Assembly (NCBI GenBank): GCA_963774155.1
Contig: CAVZDW010000005.1
Location: forward strand, 62,001 to 126,000
Length of the DNA: 64,000 nucleotides
Direction of reading: 5' to 3'
Origin: DASSUW01 sp963774155
Lineage (GTDB): Bacteria > Actinomycetota > Thermoleophilia > Solirubrobacterales > Solirubrobacteraceae
Shown here: positions 54,058-63,323 of the stretch, piece after piece
Layout of the letters: each line of letters starts with the position of its first letter
Numbering within the stretch: position 1 is the stretch's first letter
Program-made: the position numbers and the translations under genes
The notes under the pieces: model-generated
What the model was told of the DNA's origin: nothing
What the model saw: only the letters and a program-made list of their open reading frames with translations
The model's database searches: none

Positions 54058-54069
54058 CTTGTATGCAAG
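54058..54069. promoter_or_regulatory. GntR operator candidate
   Basis: CTTG-TATG-CAAG lies 12 bases ahead of the GntR start and fits the short palindromes used by FCD-type GntR proteins. Autoregulation of the gntR-E1 operon is likely. Confidence 0.4.
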
Positions 54070-54081
54070 TATGTAAGGCCG

Positions 54082-54798
54082 ATGGAGGCGCTTGTTCCTG
54101 CCGCAACCCGAGCCCGCACCCGAGGGGGTCTGCGCGAGCGCGGGCAGATCTACCTGCTCCTGCGCGACGCGATCGTGTCGGCCGAGCTCGCGCCCGGCCG
54201 GCGGCTCTCGGAGAACGAGCTGGCCGACCTCTTCGGCGTCAGCCGCACGCCGATCCGCGAGGCGCTCCAGCGGCTCCGGGACGACCGGCTCGTGGAGATC
54301 GTGCCCCAGCTCGGCACCTTCGTCACGCGCATCAGCGAGGACGCGGTGGCCGACGCCCAGTTCGTGCGCGAGGCGCTCGAGTGCGCGGCGATCAAGTCGG
54401 CCGCGCTGCGCTCGCGCGACCAGGACCTGGCCTCCCTCGAGGCGATCATCCGCCGCCAGGAAGCCGCTCGCGAGGCCAACGACTACGACCGCTTCTACGT
54501 CCTCGACGACGACCTCCACCACGCGCTCTGCGACCTCAGCGGCCACGACATCGCGTGGTCGCTCAGCCAGCGCGCCAAGGGCCACCTCAACCGCGTCCGC
54601 CGGCTGAGCCTGCCCGAGCCCGGCTACCTGATGGAGATGATCTCCGAGCACCGCGCGGTGGTCGCCGCCGTCGGCGCGCACAACCCCGACGGCGCCGAGC
54701 GCGCGCTCCGGCACCACCTGCGAATGGTGCTCTCGACGCTCCCCGCCATCCGCGAGCAGCACCCCGACTACTTTGAATCCGAGGAGGAGAGCCCGTGA
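54082..54798 (+). CDS. GntR-family (FCD) transcriptional regulator
   Basis: 238 residues from the ATG at 54082; an earlier frame opening would translate the palindromic repeats and is rejected. N-terminal winged helix (LSENELADLFGVSRTPIREALQRL, residues about 40-65) and a helical FCD effector domain with His/Asp metal-site residues (DDDLHHALCDLSGH, then SEHRAVVAAV). Its stop overlaps the E1 alpha start (GTGA), so it is co-expressed with, and probably regulates, the dehydrogenase genes. Confidence 0.9.
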   Translation: MEALVPAATRARTRGGLRERGQIYLLLRDAIVSAELAPGRRLSENELADLFGVSRTPIREALQRLRDDRLVEIVPQLGTFVTRISEDAVADAQFVREALECAAIKSAALRSRDQDLASLEAIIRRQEAAREANDYDRFYVLDDDLHHALCDLSGHDIAWSLSQRAKGHLNRVRRLSLPEPGYLMEMISEHRAVVAAVGAHNPDGAERALRHHLRMVLSTLPAIREQHPDYFESEEESP

Positions 54799-55865
54799 CC
54801 ACGATCGACGCCCCGCCCAACACGCTGTCACCCGCCGACCTGCGCGACCTGTACGAGCAGATGGTGCTCATCCGGGTCTTCGAGACCGAGTCCGAGCGTC
54901 AATACAAGGCCGCCAAGATCGGCGGCTACTGCCATCTGTCCTCCGGGCAGGAAGCCGCAACCGTCGGCGTCGTGCACACGATGCAGGACGACGACCTGCT
55001 GGTCACGGGTTATCGATGCCATGGGTTCGCGCTCGCCCGGGGCGTATCCCCCGACGCGGTCATGGCGGAGCTCTTCGGCCGCGCCGACGGCTGCGCCCAC
55101 GGCCGCGGCGGCTCGATGCACCTGCTCGACGTGGACAAGGGCTTCTACGGCGGCTGGGGCATCGTCGCGGGCCAGCTCCCGGTGGCCACCGGCCTCGCGC
55201 TGGCGCTCGTACGCCGCGGCAAGGAGCAGGCCGTGGTCTGCGAGCTCGGCGACGGCGCCATCAACATGGGCGCCTGGCACGAGTCGCTGAATCTCGCCGC
55301 GCTCTGGAACCTGCCGGTCGTCTTCCTCGTCGTCAACAACGGCTACGGGATGGGCACGAGCGTGGCCCGCGCCTCGGCCGAGCCGGACCTCTACCGCCGC
55401 GCCTCCGCGTTCCGCATGCACGGCGAGCGGGTCGACGGCAACGACCTCGACGCCGTCGTCGAGGCTTCCGACCGGCTGTTGAAGCGCGCGCGCGAGGCCC
55501 GCGAGCCTTCGGTCCTGGAGGTCGTCACGTACCGCTACCGCGGGCACTCCGTGGCCGACGCCGGTCTCGCCTACCGCACCAAGGAGGAGATCACCGAGCA
55601 TCAGGCCAAGGACCCGATCCACCGGCTGCGCAGCACGCTGCGCGAGCACGGGATGACCGACGAGGAGCTCGACGCCATCGACCGTGACGTCGACGAGCGC
55701 GTGGAGGCCGCGGTCGCCTTCGCCGACGCCTCGCCGGAGCCCGAGGTCGGCGAGCTGGCCCGCTCGGTCTACGCGCCCGGCAGCGGCGGCCAGTTCGCGC
55801 GCATGCGGCCGGGCAGCCCGTTCGGCGAGGAGGAGCTCGTCTTCAACTCGGGGCTGGGCTCATGA
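54795..55865 (+). CDS. pdhA: Thiamine-diphosphate dehydrogenase E1 component, alpha subunit
   Basis: 356 residues. The TPP motif is complete (GDGAINMGAWHESLNLA ... NN), along with HGRGGSMHL and YRYRGHSVADAG. This is the decarboxylating alpha subunit of a pyruvate-, acetoin- or branched-chain 2-oxoacid dehydrogenase. Sequence alone does not settle which; AcoA-like acetoin use is a fair alternative. It is coupled to the beta subunit by ATGA. No E2 or E3 gene follows. Confidence 0.88.
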   Translation: MTTIDAPPNTLSPADLRDLYEQMVLIRVFETESERQYKAAKIGGYCHLSSGQEAATVGVVHTMQDDDLLVTGYRCHGFALARGVSPDAVMAELFGRADGCAHGRGGSMHLLDVDKGFYGGWGIVAGQLPVATGLALALVRRGKEQAVVCELGDGAINMGAWHESLNLAALWNLPVVFLVVNNGYGMGTSVARASAEPDLYRRASAFRMHGERVDGNDLDAVVEASDRLLKRAREAREPSVLEVVTYRYRGHSVADAGLAYRTKEEITEHQAKDPIHRLRSTLREHGMTDEELDAIDRDVDERVEAAVAFADASPEPEVGELARSVYAPGSGGQFARMRPGSPFGEEELVFNSGLGS

Positions 55866-56878
55866 GCGCGGTAGCCGAGCAGCAGGACACCACCGGCACC
55901 CAGCGCATGACCTACCGCGAGGCCTTGCGGCTGGCGCTCCGCGAGGAGCTCGAGCGCGACGAGCGCGTCTTCGTCATGGGCGAGGAGGTCGGCGTCTTCG
56001 AGGGCTCCTACAAGGTCACCGCCGGCCTCATGAGCGAGTTCGGGCCCGAGCGCATCCGCGACACCCCGATCTCCGAGGAGGGCTTCGTCGGCGCCGCCGT
56101 CGGGGCCGCGATGGGCGGCGAGCGCCCGGTCGTCGAGATCATGACGATCAACTTCCTGCTCGTCGCCATCGACCAGGTCGTGAACCATGCCGCCAAGGTG
56201 CGGACGATGTTCGGCGGCGAGGTCGGCTGCCCGATGGTCATCCGCACGCCCAACGGCGCCGGCAACCAGCTCACGGCCCAGCACTCCCAGTCGCTGGAGG
56301 CGTGGTTCGCCCACACGCCGGGCCTCAAGGTCGTGGCTCCCGCCACGCCGGCCGACGCCAAGGGCCTGCTGAAGGCGGCGATCCGCGACGACGACCCGGT
56401 CGTGGTCGTCGAGAACCTCCCGATCTACAAGGAGAAGGGCGAGGTCCCGCTCGACCCCGAGTTCATCACCCCGATCGGCCGCGCCGCGATCCCTCGCGAG
56501 GGGTCGGACATCACGCTCGTCGCGCACTCGTTCGCGACCGTGCGGGCGCTGAAGGTCGCCGAGAAGCTGGCCGCCGAGCACGGGGTGGACGCCGAGGTGA
56601 TCGACCTGCGGTCGCTGCGGCCGCTGGACGTCGAGACCGTGGCCGCGTCGGTCGCGAAGACCAACCGGGTCGTGTGCGTCGAGGAGGGCTGGCCGTCCTA
56701 CGGCGTGTCCGCCGAGCTCGCCGCGCGGATCCAGAAGGCGTGCTTCGACGAGCTCGACGCGCCGGTGGAGCGTGTGGGGATGGCCGAGGTGCCGCTGCCG
56801 TACGCGAAGAACCTGGAGTCGGCGGCCCTGCCGGGCGAGGACCGGATCCTGGCCGCGGTGCTCAGCACCTTGCGCTGA
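55862..56878 (+). CDS. pdhB: Thiamine-diphosphate dehydrogenase E1 component, beta subunit
   Basis: 338 residues. MTYREALRLALREELERDERVFVMGEEVG, the TPP Glu region ISEEGFVGAAVGAAMGG, and RTPNGAGNQLTAQHSQSLEAWFAH are typical of PdhB/AcoB. The C-terminal transketolase domain carries IDLRSLRPLDVETV and VCVEEGWPSYGV. Together with the alpha subunit it forms the a2b2 E1, needing a lipoyl E2 encoded elsewhere. Confidence 0.9.
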   Translation: MSAVAEQQDTTGTQRMTYREALRLALREELERDERVFVMGEEVGVFEGSYKVTAGLMSEFGPERIRDTPISEEGFVGAAVGAAMGGERPVVEIMTINFLLVAIDQVVNHAAKVRTMFGGEVGCPMVIRTPNGAGNQLTAQHSQSLEAWFAHTPGLKVVAPATPADAKGLLKAAIRDDDPVVVVENLPIYKEKGEVPLDPEFITPIGRAAIPREGSDITLVAHSFATVRALKVAEKLAAEHGVDAEVIDLRSLRPLDVETVAASVAKTNRVVCVEEGWPSYGVSAELAARIQKACFDELDAPVERVGMAEVPLPYAKNLESAALPGEDRILAAVLSTLR

Positions 56879-56885
56879 GCGGGCG

Positions 56886-57903
56886 TCAGGGGACGTACTG
56901 CGGGCATCCCGCCGACGCCGGCGCATCGGGGAGCTGCGTACAGCGGTCGGTTGTCGCGCCCCTGAGCATCGAGCCATCCTCGGGCAGGCGCGCGCCCCTG
57001 AGGTTGGCGGCCCGCAGATCGACTGAGTTGAACCGAGCGCCGGTGAAGTCGGCGTCACGCAGGTCGGCGCCGACGAAGCTGACCCCTCGAGCGGAGCTGG
57101 CCCCGGCGAACGACGCCCCCCGCAGGCACGCCCAGACGAAGCCGGTCTCCTCGAGGGAGGCGCCGTCGAAGCGGCTCCGGACGAGGTAGGCCTGAGTCAG
57201 GGAAGTCGCTCTGAGATCCGATCCTCGGAAGTCCGCCCCGCCGCTCGCGGGCTCCGCGGATCGATCCTGACGTTCGCCAGGCTCAGCCTGCGTAGCTGGT
57301 AGATCGGACGTGCCGCGTCGGCGAAGCGGACCACGACCGACAGCGCCGCCTGCATGTCGTCCACGACGTTGCGCGAGATCACGGGCCCGCACACGGGATT
57401 CGTCGGGTGTGCGTGCTCCGGGTCGTCCAGCCCGAAGCCCGCAGCGGCGTGGCGCTGCCGGAGGTAGGAGAGGAGGACCTGGACGATCGCCGCCCGCCGC
57501 GGCGGGGATTCGGCCGCGATGCTCTCGAGCCCGTAGATGCCTCCGATGCGGACCTCCACACGCGGCGCCTGGAGCTGCCCCACCGCCTGCGTGAAGCGCT
57601 CGGAGATCTGTTGGGAGGACGTCAACGTCAGCGTGCGCTCGCTCGCCTTGCGCGTGTCGGTGATCTGCACCCACGTCGCGACGAACGTCAGGATCAGGGC
57701 GACGCCGCCGAGGAGCTGGACGAGCGCACCGCGCGCTCCCGTCTCCAGCGCCACGAGGTCCTTGCCGGCGATCCCCCGTTCCGACCACCGACGCGCCTGC
57801 CGGCGCGGGATGAGCCAGACGGCGAGCAGCGCGAGCACGGCGAGCACCGCACCGCCACCGCCACGGGCACTCGCTCGTCACCGGCCGACAGCGCCATGGT
57901 CAC
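56886..57903 (-). pseudogene. Pentapeptide-repeat membrane protein, broken by frameshifts
   Basis: Pieces of one protein lie in three frames. From a start near 57897-57903 come MALSAGDERVPVAVAV and, after one shift near 57847, a membrane stretch (LAVLALLAVWLIPRRQ), a second helix (VQLLGGVALILTFVATWV) and a soluble part with RIGGIYGLESIA. After a second shift near 57215-57260 there follow eight or so pentapeptide units (GADFRGSDLRATSL, CLRGASFAGA, GADLRDADFTGARF, LRAANLRGARL). It is a plausible 330-residue membrane protein with a C-terminal quadrilateral beta-helix. Both shifts behave like missing bases. Decay and sequence error are both possible. Confidence 0.65.
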
Positions 57904-57939
57904 CAGGCAGCGGACGCTACCGGCCCGCCGAGCTGACGG

Positions 57940-58377
57940 CTACGGCAGGTTGATGTTCCCGGCCACGCCGACCACGCCTTGCCGGCTCTCCTGCTCGGGC
58001 GTGACGACCGTGACGGGGAGCCCCAGGGCCTCCACGCGGCGGGGGAGGTCGCGTCGCAGCCACTTGGACATGCGCGCGGGCAGGGTGGAGATGATGATCT
58101 CGTCGAAGCTCCCGTCCCGCACCGCCGCTTTGACGGACTCGAACGGGTCGGCGCCGCCGACGAGGCCTTCGACCCTTCCGCGCGTGGCCGGCTGCAGGAG
58201 CCGTTGCGCGGTCTCCAGCGTCCAGTCGGCGGCCGTGCGGTCGGTGACGTCGGGGACGAGCAGGGCGAACTCGCAAGGACCGGTCTCGCCGCGGCGGCGG
58301 ACGGTCTCCAGGAGCGCAGGCGTGGACGCCGTCCGGTTCGCCACGATGAGCACGCGGGTGTTCCGCTGGGATTCCAT
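57940..58377 (-). CDS. Universal-stress-like (UspA-fold) protein
   Basis: 145 residues from the ATG at 58377, with GAGGGA ahead. It starts RVLIVANRTASTPALLETVRR, with DPFESVKAAVRDGSFDEIIISTLPA and LPVTVVTPE near the end, the alternating strand-helix pattern of Usp-type proteins. No ATP-binding G-2x-G-9x-G loop is seen. The role is unknown. Confidence 0.65.
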   Translation of the reverse strand: MESQRNTRVLIVANRTASTPALLETVRRRGETGPCEFALLVPDVTDRTAADWTLETAQRLLQPATRGRVEGLVGGADPFESVKAAVRDGSFDEIIISTLPARMSKWLRRDLPRRVEALGLPVTVVTPEQESRQGVVGVAGNINLP

Positions 58378-58445
58378 GACCGGTCCCTCGCCGTTGGCTC
58401 GCTCTTTGTGACCGCACCGGTGTTCGCCCTGTATCACTCCTCGCG

Positions 58446-59315
58446 ATGAGCGATCACGCAGGCGCGCTCGCCTCGGCCGGGGCGCAGGTCGCGGCCGTCC
58501 GCGACGATCCGGCAGCGCGCCTTGCCCTGATGGCGCGGGTGTTCCGCGGGCCGACGGGCCGCGCACCGCGGCACCTGCCGTTCCGGCGGGCGGCGTTGTC
58601 CTTCATGCGCTGGCAGGCCGGCCGCGGTGTGCTCGAGCCGCTCGACGCGTCGCCGCCCGGCAGCGCGTGGTGGCGGGCGGTCAACGAGCGGCTGCTGCGG
58701 GACGGATGCGAGACGGTCGCGCTCCTCGGTGGGTTGCCCGGCGAGCCGTCATCGCAGGCCGTGCGCCTCTGGCTGGAGTTCGCCGCGAGACCGACGGGCC
58801 GCAACTGGTACCGGGCGCACAACGCGAGCATCCTGGCCGGTTACCTCGAGCACCGAACCCTCGCCGACGCGGAGGGCGCGCCGGAGCGCTTCTTCATGAA
58901 CGTCGCGCTGCTGCGGGTGCTCTACGCGCACGCACTCGCGGCGGCGCCGGGCCTGGCGCTCGGACGGTTCGCGCCGCTCGGCCGCGTGCTCGGCGACCCG
59001 CGGCTGGGGATGGCCGGAGTGTTCCTCTCACTGCGCCGCGTGCTGCCGAACCGCTATCCGCTCGCAGACGACGTGGAGCGCTATATCGCCGACGAGCAGC
59101 GTCTCGGCCGGATGCTCGACTACGCGGTGATCGTGCCGCGGCTGCAACCCCTGTACGAGTGGTCGGCCGAGGAGCTCGGCGAACCATGCCTGCTCGAGCT
59201 GGTGCGCGACGGCAACCCGATCTACGCCTGGCCCTTCGAGCAGCGACACGTGTGGCGCCCGCCGAAGATGAAGCTCGCCGGCCAGGTACTCGAACGCGCC
59301 ACGAGGGCTCGCTGA
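58446..59315 (+). CDS. Hypothetical protein, unknown function
   Basis: 289 residues, no signal or membrane helix, rich in Arg and Trp. Distinct stretches are HLPFRRAALSFMRWQAGRGVL, NWYRAHNASILAGYLEH, RFFMNVALLRVLYAHAL and, near the end, NPIYAWPFEQRHVWRPP. Its conserved-looking aromatic/His pattern suggests an enzyme or ligand-binding helical protein, but no known family was recognised. It stands alone between a Usp-like gene and a GNAT gene facing other directions. Confidence 0.7.
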   Translation: MSDHAGALASAGAQVAAVRDDPAARLALMARVFRGPTGRAPRHLPFRRAALSFMRWQAGRGVLEPLDASPPGSAWWRAVNERLLRDGCETVALLGGLPGEPSSQAVRLWLEFAARPTGRNWYRAHNASILAGYLEHRTLADAEGAPERFFMNVALLRVLYAHALAAAPGLALGRFAPLGRVLGDPRLGMAGVFLSLRRVLPNRYPLADDVERYIADEQRLGRMLDYAVIVPRLQPLYEWSAEELGEPCLLELVRDGNPIYAWPFEQRHVWRPPKMKLAGQVLERATRAR

Positions 59316-59323
59316 GACCCGAG

Positions 59324-59827
59324 CTATCTCGGCCGCACGAGCAGGCGATCACCACCGATCGTCTCGTCGGGAACGACGAAGCCGGCGCGGCGATAGAACG
59401 GCAGCGACCGTGGGCTGGGGGAGAGCACGAGGCGCGCGTAGCCGCGCTCGTCGGCGGTGGCGATGATCGCGCTCAGGAGCGCCGAGCCGACGCCACGGTC
59501 GCGGAGTTCCTCGCGCACGAACATGTTGCTCACGTAGCCCCAGCGCGAGTCCGGCAGTCCCGGGCGCGGCATGCGCCGGTACTCGAGCAGCGACGCCATG
59601 CCGACCGGCGAGCCATGGAGCGCGGCGATCCAGGTCGTGCGGCGGTCACGCTCGGCGGCGATCCAGGTGGCCATCCGCGCCTCGAATTCGAGGTCGGCCT
59701 CCGCGCCGGCGCTCCACAGCGCTCGCAGCGACGCGATCGCGCGGACATCGTCGGCGCCGGCCACGCGCACGACCACATCGGGGAGTCCCGAAGGCATGAG
59801 CCGCATTGCGGACACCGGCGAGATCAT
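59324..59827 (-). CDS. GNAT-family N-acetyltransferase
   Basis: 167 residues. The acetyl-CoA loop REELRDRGVGSALLSAII (about residues 104-121), preceding strand YVSNMFV, and LPFYRRAGF near the end are classic GNAT features. An alternative start at the ATG near 59803 would drop the first 8 residues. The substrate is unknown. It is divergent from the YtrA-type regulator. Confidence 0.87.
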   Translation of the reverse strand: MISPVSAMRLMPSGLPDVVVRVAGADDVRAIASLRALWSAGAEADLEFEARMATWIAAERDRRTTWIAALHGSPVGMASLLEYRRMPRPGLPDSRWGYVSNMFVREELRDRGVGSALLSAIIATADERGYARLVLSPSPRSLPFYRRAGFVVPDETIGGDRLLVRPR

Positions 59828-59842
59828 CCCGCAGATTCGTCG

Positions 59843-59871
59843 CTGACAATTAGCTAGGAGGCTAGTACAAT
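59843..59871 (+). promoter_or_regulatory. Strong promoter of the gntR-ABC operon, with overlapping operator
   Basis: CTGACA (59843-59848) and TACAAT (59866-59871) are 17 bases apart, the best promoter in the window. The start of transcription falls at or next to the ATG at 59878, so the mRNA is leaderless. The spacer holds CTAG-GAGG-CTAG, a likely site for the GntR regulator itself. Confidence 0.75.
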
Positions 59872-59877
59872 AGTTCT

Positions 59878-60276
59878 ATGGCGATGATCGAGTTCCATCT
59901 GGACGCGGGCGCAGGGCTCCCGCCGTACCAGCAGATCGTGCGACAGGTGCGGCACGCGCTCCGGCTCGGCCTGCTCCACGAGGGAGACCAGCTGCCGACC
60001 GTCAAGGACGTGGTCGCCGTGCTGGCCATCAACCCCAACACGGTGCTCAAGGCCTACCGGGAGCTGGAGCACGAGGGGCTCGTCGCCGCCCGGCCGGGGC
60101 TCGGGACGTTCGTGACGCGGACGCTGGCCGATGCGACGGTCGCCTCGCACGGGCCGCTCCGCAAGGAGCTCGAGCGCTGGCTGACCAAGGCGCGCCTCTC
60201 CGGGCTCGACGACGAGAGCATCGAGGCGCTCTTCCTCACCACCTTTCGAGTGACGTCGCGGGCGGGCGTGGCATGA
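59878..60276 (+). CDS. GntR-family regulator, YtrA subfamily
   Basis: 132 residues. Winged helix LPPYQQIVRQVRHALRLGLLHEGDQLPTVKDV...NPNTVLKAYRELEHEGLV is the YtrA pattern, with only a short tail and no effector domain. Such proteins control a neighbouring ABC exporter; here the ATPase gene overlaps its stop (ATGA). Confidence 0.92.
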   Translation: MAMIEFHLDAGAGLPPYQQIVRQVRHALRLGLLHEGDQLPTVKDVVAVLAINPNTVLKAYRELEHEGLVAARPGLGTFVTRTLADATVASHGPLRKELERWLTKARLSGLDDESIEALFLTTFRVTSRAGVA

Positions 60277-61157
60277 GCGTCGCGCTGCGAGCCGTCGGGC
60301 TGACCAAGCGCTACGGGCGCCGGACGGCGCTCTCGGACTGCACGCTGGACGTCCCGGCCGGGCGTGTGGTCGGACTCGTCGGTCCAAACGGGGCGGGCAA
60401 GAGCACGCTGCTGAACCTGGCCGCCGGCATGCTGACGCCGACCGCCGGCACGATCGAGGTGCTCGGCGGTCGCCCCGCGGAGGGCCCGGCGCAGCTGGCC
60501 AAGGTCGGCTTCGTCGCGCAGGACGTGCCGACCTACGGCGCGCTGAGCGTCGAGGACCACCTGCGGCTCGGCGCGCATCTCAACCCGGGCTGGGACGCCG
60601 ACCTCGCGCGCCGCCGGATCGAGCGGCTCGACCTCGATCCCGCCCAGAAGGCTCGCAAGCTGTCCGGCGGCCAGCGTGCCCAGCTCGCGCTCACGCTCGG
60701 GCTCGCCAAGCGCCCCGAGCTGCTGATGCTGGACGAGCCGGTCTCCAGCCTCGACCCGCTCGCCCGCAGGGAGTTCTTGCAGGATCTGATGGAGGCCGTC
60801 GCCGAGCATGGGCTCAGCGTCGTGCTGTCCTCGCACCTCGTGTCCGACCTCGAGCGGGTGTGCGACTACGTGATCGTCCTCGTCGCCTCGCGCGTGCAGC
60901 TGACCGGCGACATCGACACGCTCCTCGCGACCCATCACCGGCTCACCGGCGCGCTGCGGGACCCGGCGACCCTGCCGGAGGATCAGCACGTCATCTCGGC
61001 GAGTCATACCGAGCGCCAGACCACGGTCGTGGTCCGCACCGACTCCCCGATCTACGACCCCGCATGGACCGTCAGCCAGCTGAACCTGGAGGACGTCGTG
61101 CTGGCCTACATGGGTCGCCCCGCCGTCGAGGACCGAGCGCTGGAGGCGGTCCGATGA
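60273..61157 (+). CDS. ABC transporter ATP-binding protein
   Basis: 294 residues. Walker A GPNGAGKST (about residue 35), Q-loop VAQDVPTYG, signature LSGGQRAQ, Walker B LLMLDEP and H-loop SSH. It belongs to the CcmA/YtrB-type exporters, often involved in peptide-antibiotic resistance or envelope stress. It is coupled to both the regulator and the permease. Confidence 0.93.
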   Translation: MSVALRAVGLTKRYGRRTALSDCTLDVPAGRVVGLVGPNGAGKSTLLNLAAGMLTPTAGTIEVLGGRPAEGPAQLAKVGFVAQDVPTYGALSVEDHLRLGAHLNPGWDADLARRRIERLDLDPAQKARKLSGGQRAQLALTLGLAKRPELLMLDEPVSSLDPLARREFLQDLMEAVAEHGLSVVLSSHLVSDLERVCDYVIVLVASRVQLTGDIDTLLATHHRLTGALRDPATLPEDQHVISASHTERQTTVVVRTDSPIYDPAWTVSQLNLEDVVLAYMGRPAVEDRALEAVR

Positions 61158-62182
61158 CCTGGCTCACGTGGCGCCAGTTCCGCGGCCAGGCCGCAGTCGT
61201 CTATGCCCTCGTGGGCGCGCTCCTCCTCACCCTCGCAATCGTGCAGCTGCCCGACGCCGACAGCGCGAGCGCCTTCATGAGCGCGCTCGGGTTCGACGGC
61301 ACCGGGACCACCGTGTACTACATCGGCTTCTTCGCCGTGCTCGCCGTGCCGGCGATCGTCGGCGTCTTCTGGGGCGCCCCGCTGGTCGCCCGCGAGCTGG
61401 AGACCGGAACCCACCGTCTGGTGTGGAACCAGACCGTGACTCGGAATCGCTGGCTGGCGACCAAGGTCGCCGCCGTCGGGCTGGCCGCTGTCGCCGGCAC
61501 GGCACTCCTCAGCCTCCTCGTGACGTGGTGGTGCGGCCCGATCGACGACGCGCTCAACAGCGGCGAGCTCGGTGCCGGCCTGCTCGAGCAGTCGCGCATG
61601 GAGCCGCCCGTCTTCTCCGCGCGCGGCATCGCGCCGATCGGCTACGCCGCGTTCGCCTTCGCCCTCGGCGTGACCGCCGGGATGGTCATCCGCCGCACCG
61701 TGCCCGCGATGGCGATCACGCTCGCGGTCTTCGTCGCCGTCCAGATCGCCGTGCCGACACTCGTCCGGCCGCAGCTCGCGCCGCTCGCGACCACGACGGC
61801 GATCACCGCGGACAACCTCAGAGGGCTGATGATCGCGGAGGTCACGCCGGACGGCGTTCCCACCGGTCCCGTGACCGATCTCCACGTGGGGCTCGAGCTG
61901 CCAGGGGCGTGGATCCTCGCCAACGAGACGCTGGACGCCGAGGGCCGGGTCGTCGACCTCCTGCCGAATTGGGTGATCCAGTGCGGCCCACGGAGCGGGC
62001 CGGGCTCGAGCGGCGACCCGACGTGCTTCGAGCGGCTCGCCGCGGAGGGCTACCAGCAGCGCGTGACCTACCAGCCCGCGAGCCGCTACTGGGCGTTGCA
62101 GGCGTACGAGCTGGCGGGCTTTACGGCGCTCGCGCTCGCGCTCTTCGGCTTCTGCTTCTGGTGGATCCGCCGGTTGTCCTGA
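61154..62182 (+). CDS. ABC transporter permease
   Basis: 342 residues with six hydrophobic helices. It opens MTWLTWRQFRGQAAVVY, a start shared by many actinobacterial ABC-2-type permeases. A long extracellular loop (about residues 215-310) sits between helices 5 and 6. It forms the exporter with the preceding ATPase. Only one base separates its stop from the convergent delta-60 gene. Confidence 0.88.
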   Translation: MTWLTWRQFRGQAAVVYALVGALLLTLAIVQLPDADSASAFMSALGFDGTGTTVYYIGFFAVLAVPAIVGVFWGAPLVARELETGTHRLVWNQTVTRNRWLATKVAAVGLAAVAGTALLSLLVTWWCGPIDDALNSGELGAGLLEQSRMEPPVFSARGIAPIGYAAFAFALGVTAGMVIRRTVPAMAITLAVFVAVQIAVPTLVRPQLAPLATTTAITADNLRGLMIAEVTPDGVPTGPVTDLHVGLELPGAWILANETLDAEGRVVDLLPNWVIQCGPRSGPGSSGDPTCFERLAAEGYQQRVTYQPASRYWALQAYELAGFTALALALFGFCFWWIRRLS

Positions 62183-62183
62183 C

Positions 62184-63323
62184 TCAGCCGAGCAGCCGCG
62201 CCACCGCGAAGACGTCGTTGCCCGTCCGCTGGCCGCCGACGAGGATCCGCCCGTCGGGCTGGAGCGCGAGTGCGAAGCCGAATGCGGCGGCGCCGAAGTC
62301 GACGGTGGCCTTCCCGCCGCTGCCGAACGTGGCGTCGGGCGAGCCGTTGGCGTTCAGGCGCGCGACCGCGAAGTCCCCGCCGTCCTGCTTGGAGCCCGCG
62401 ACGACGATCCTGCCGTCCGGCTGCAGCGCCACGCCGGCGACCTGATCGGCCAGGGGGCCGAAGTCGACGGTCGCCGTGCCGGTGCCGTTGAACGTCGTGT
62501 CCGGCGAGCCGTTCGGCCTCAGCCGCGTGACGATCATCATCTCGCTGCCGCTCGCGTTGCCGGCGACGACGATCATGCGGTCGGGCTGAACGAGAACGGC
62601 ACGCGCACTGCCGCCGCCCGGCAGCGTCAGGCGGCCGTCGCCGTCGAAGTCGGGGTCGAGCGCGCCGTTCGCCCGCAGCCGCGCGACGACCGCTCCCGCG
62701 AGGGTCGACCGGCCGGCCACGACGATGCGGCCGTTGGCCTGGCGCGCCATCGCGAGGCCGGAGTCGTCGCCGCCGAAGTCGACCGGCATCTTGCCGCCGG
62801 TGCCGAACGTGGGGTCCAGCGCCCCGCCCGGGTTCAGCCGCGCAACCTGCATGTTCCCGCCCTCGGGCCCCGAGAGCCCGGCGAGCAGGAGCTTCTTGTC
62901 CGGCAGCACGCGCACGGCCTGCGCGCGGCTGATCGCGCCCCAGCTGAAGCGCGTCTTGCCGTCGCCGGAGAACGTCGTGTCGAGCGCCCCGTTGGGGTTC
63001 AGGCGAGCGACCGCAACGTCGAGATCCGCGTCTCCGGTGAGCACGATCCTGCCGTCCGGCTGCAGCGCCGCGCCGAACACCGAAGCGTCCTCGGCACCGA
63101 AGTCGACCACCCGCTTGCCGCCCGACCCGAACGTGGTGTCGAGCGCGCCGTTGGGGCGCAGCCGGGCGACGGCGAACGAGCTCGGGAGACCGCCGCGGCC
63201 GGCGACGACGATCTTGCCGTCCGGCTGCACGAGCACGACACGAACGGCGTCGATGCCGCCGAAGTTGACGGTCTGCCTCCCGTCGCCGGCGAAGCTCGTA
63301 TCGAGGTCACCAGGGTTCGCCAT
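62184..63323 (-). CDS. Delta-60 repeat beta-propeller-like protein
   Basis: 379 residues from the ATG at 63323. It has about seven repeats of 50-55 residues, each with a form of QPDGRIVVAG, FAVARLRPNGALDTTFG and SGGKxxVDFG. This is the delta-60 pattern, a beta-propeller-like fold usually seen in secreted proteins. No signal peptide is seen at this start, so either the protein is cytoplasmic or exported another way. The start overlaps the end of the NodB-like gene. Confidence 0.85.
   Translation of the reverse strand: MANPGDLDTSFAGDGRQTVNFGGIDAVRVVLVQPDGKIVVAGRGGLPSSFAVARLRPNGALDTTFGSGGKRVVDFGAEDASVFGAALQPDGRIVLTGDADLDVAVARLNPNGALDTTFSGDGKTRFSWGAISRAQAVRVLPDKKLLLAGLSGPEGGNMQVARLNPGGALDPTFGTGGKMPVDFGGDDSGLAMARQANGRIVVAGRSTLAGAVVARLRANGALDPDFDGDGRLTLPGGGSARAVLVQPDRMIVVAGNASGSEMMIVTRLRPNGSPDTTFNGTGTATVDFGPLADQVAGVALQPDGRIVVAGSKQDGGDFAVARLNANGSPDATFGSGGKATVDFGAAAFGFALALQPDGRILVGGQRTGNDVFAVARLLG

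Noticed and set aside
53932..54081. N-terminal extension of the GntR frame through the palindromic repeats
   Set aside because: The translation is repeated, non-conserved sequence; the ATG at 54082 starts the family domain.
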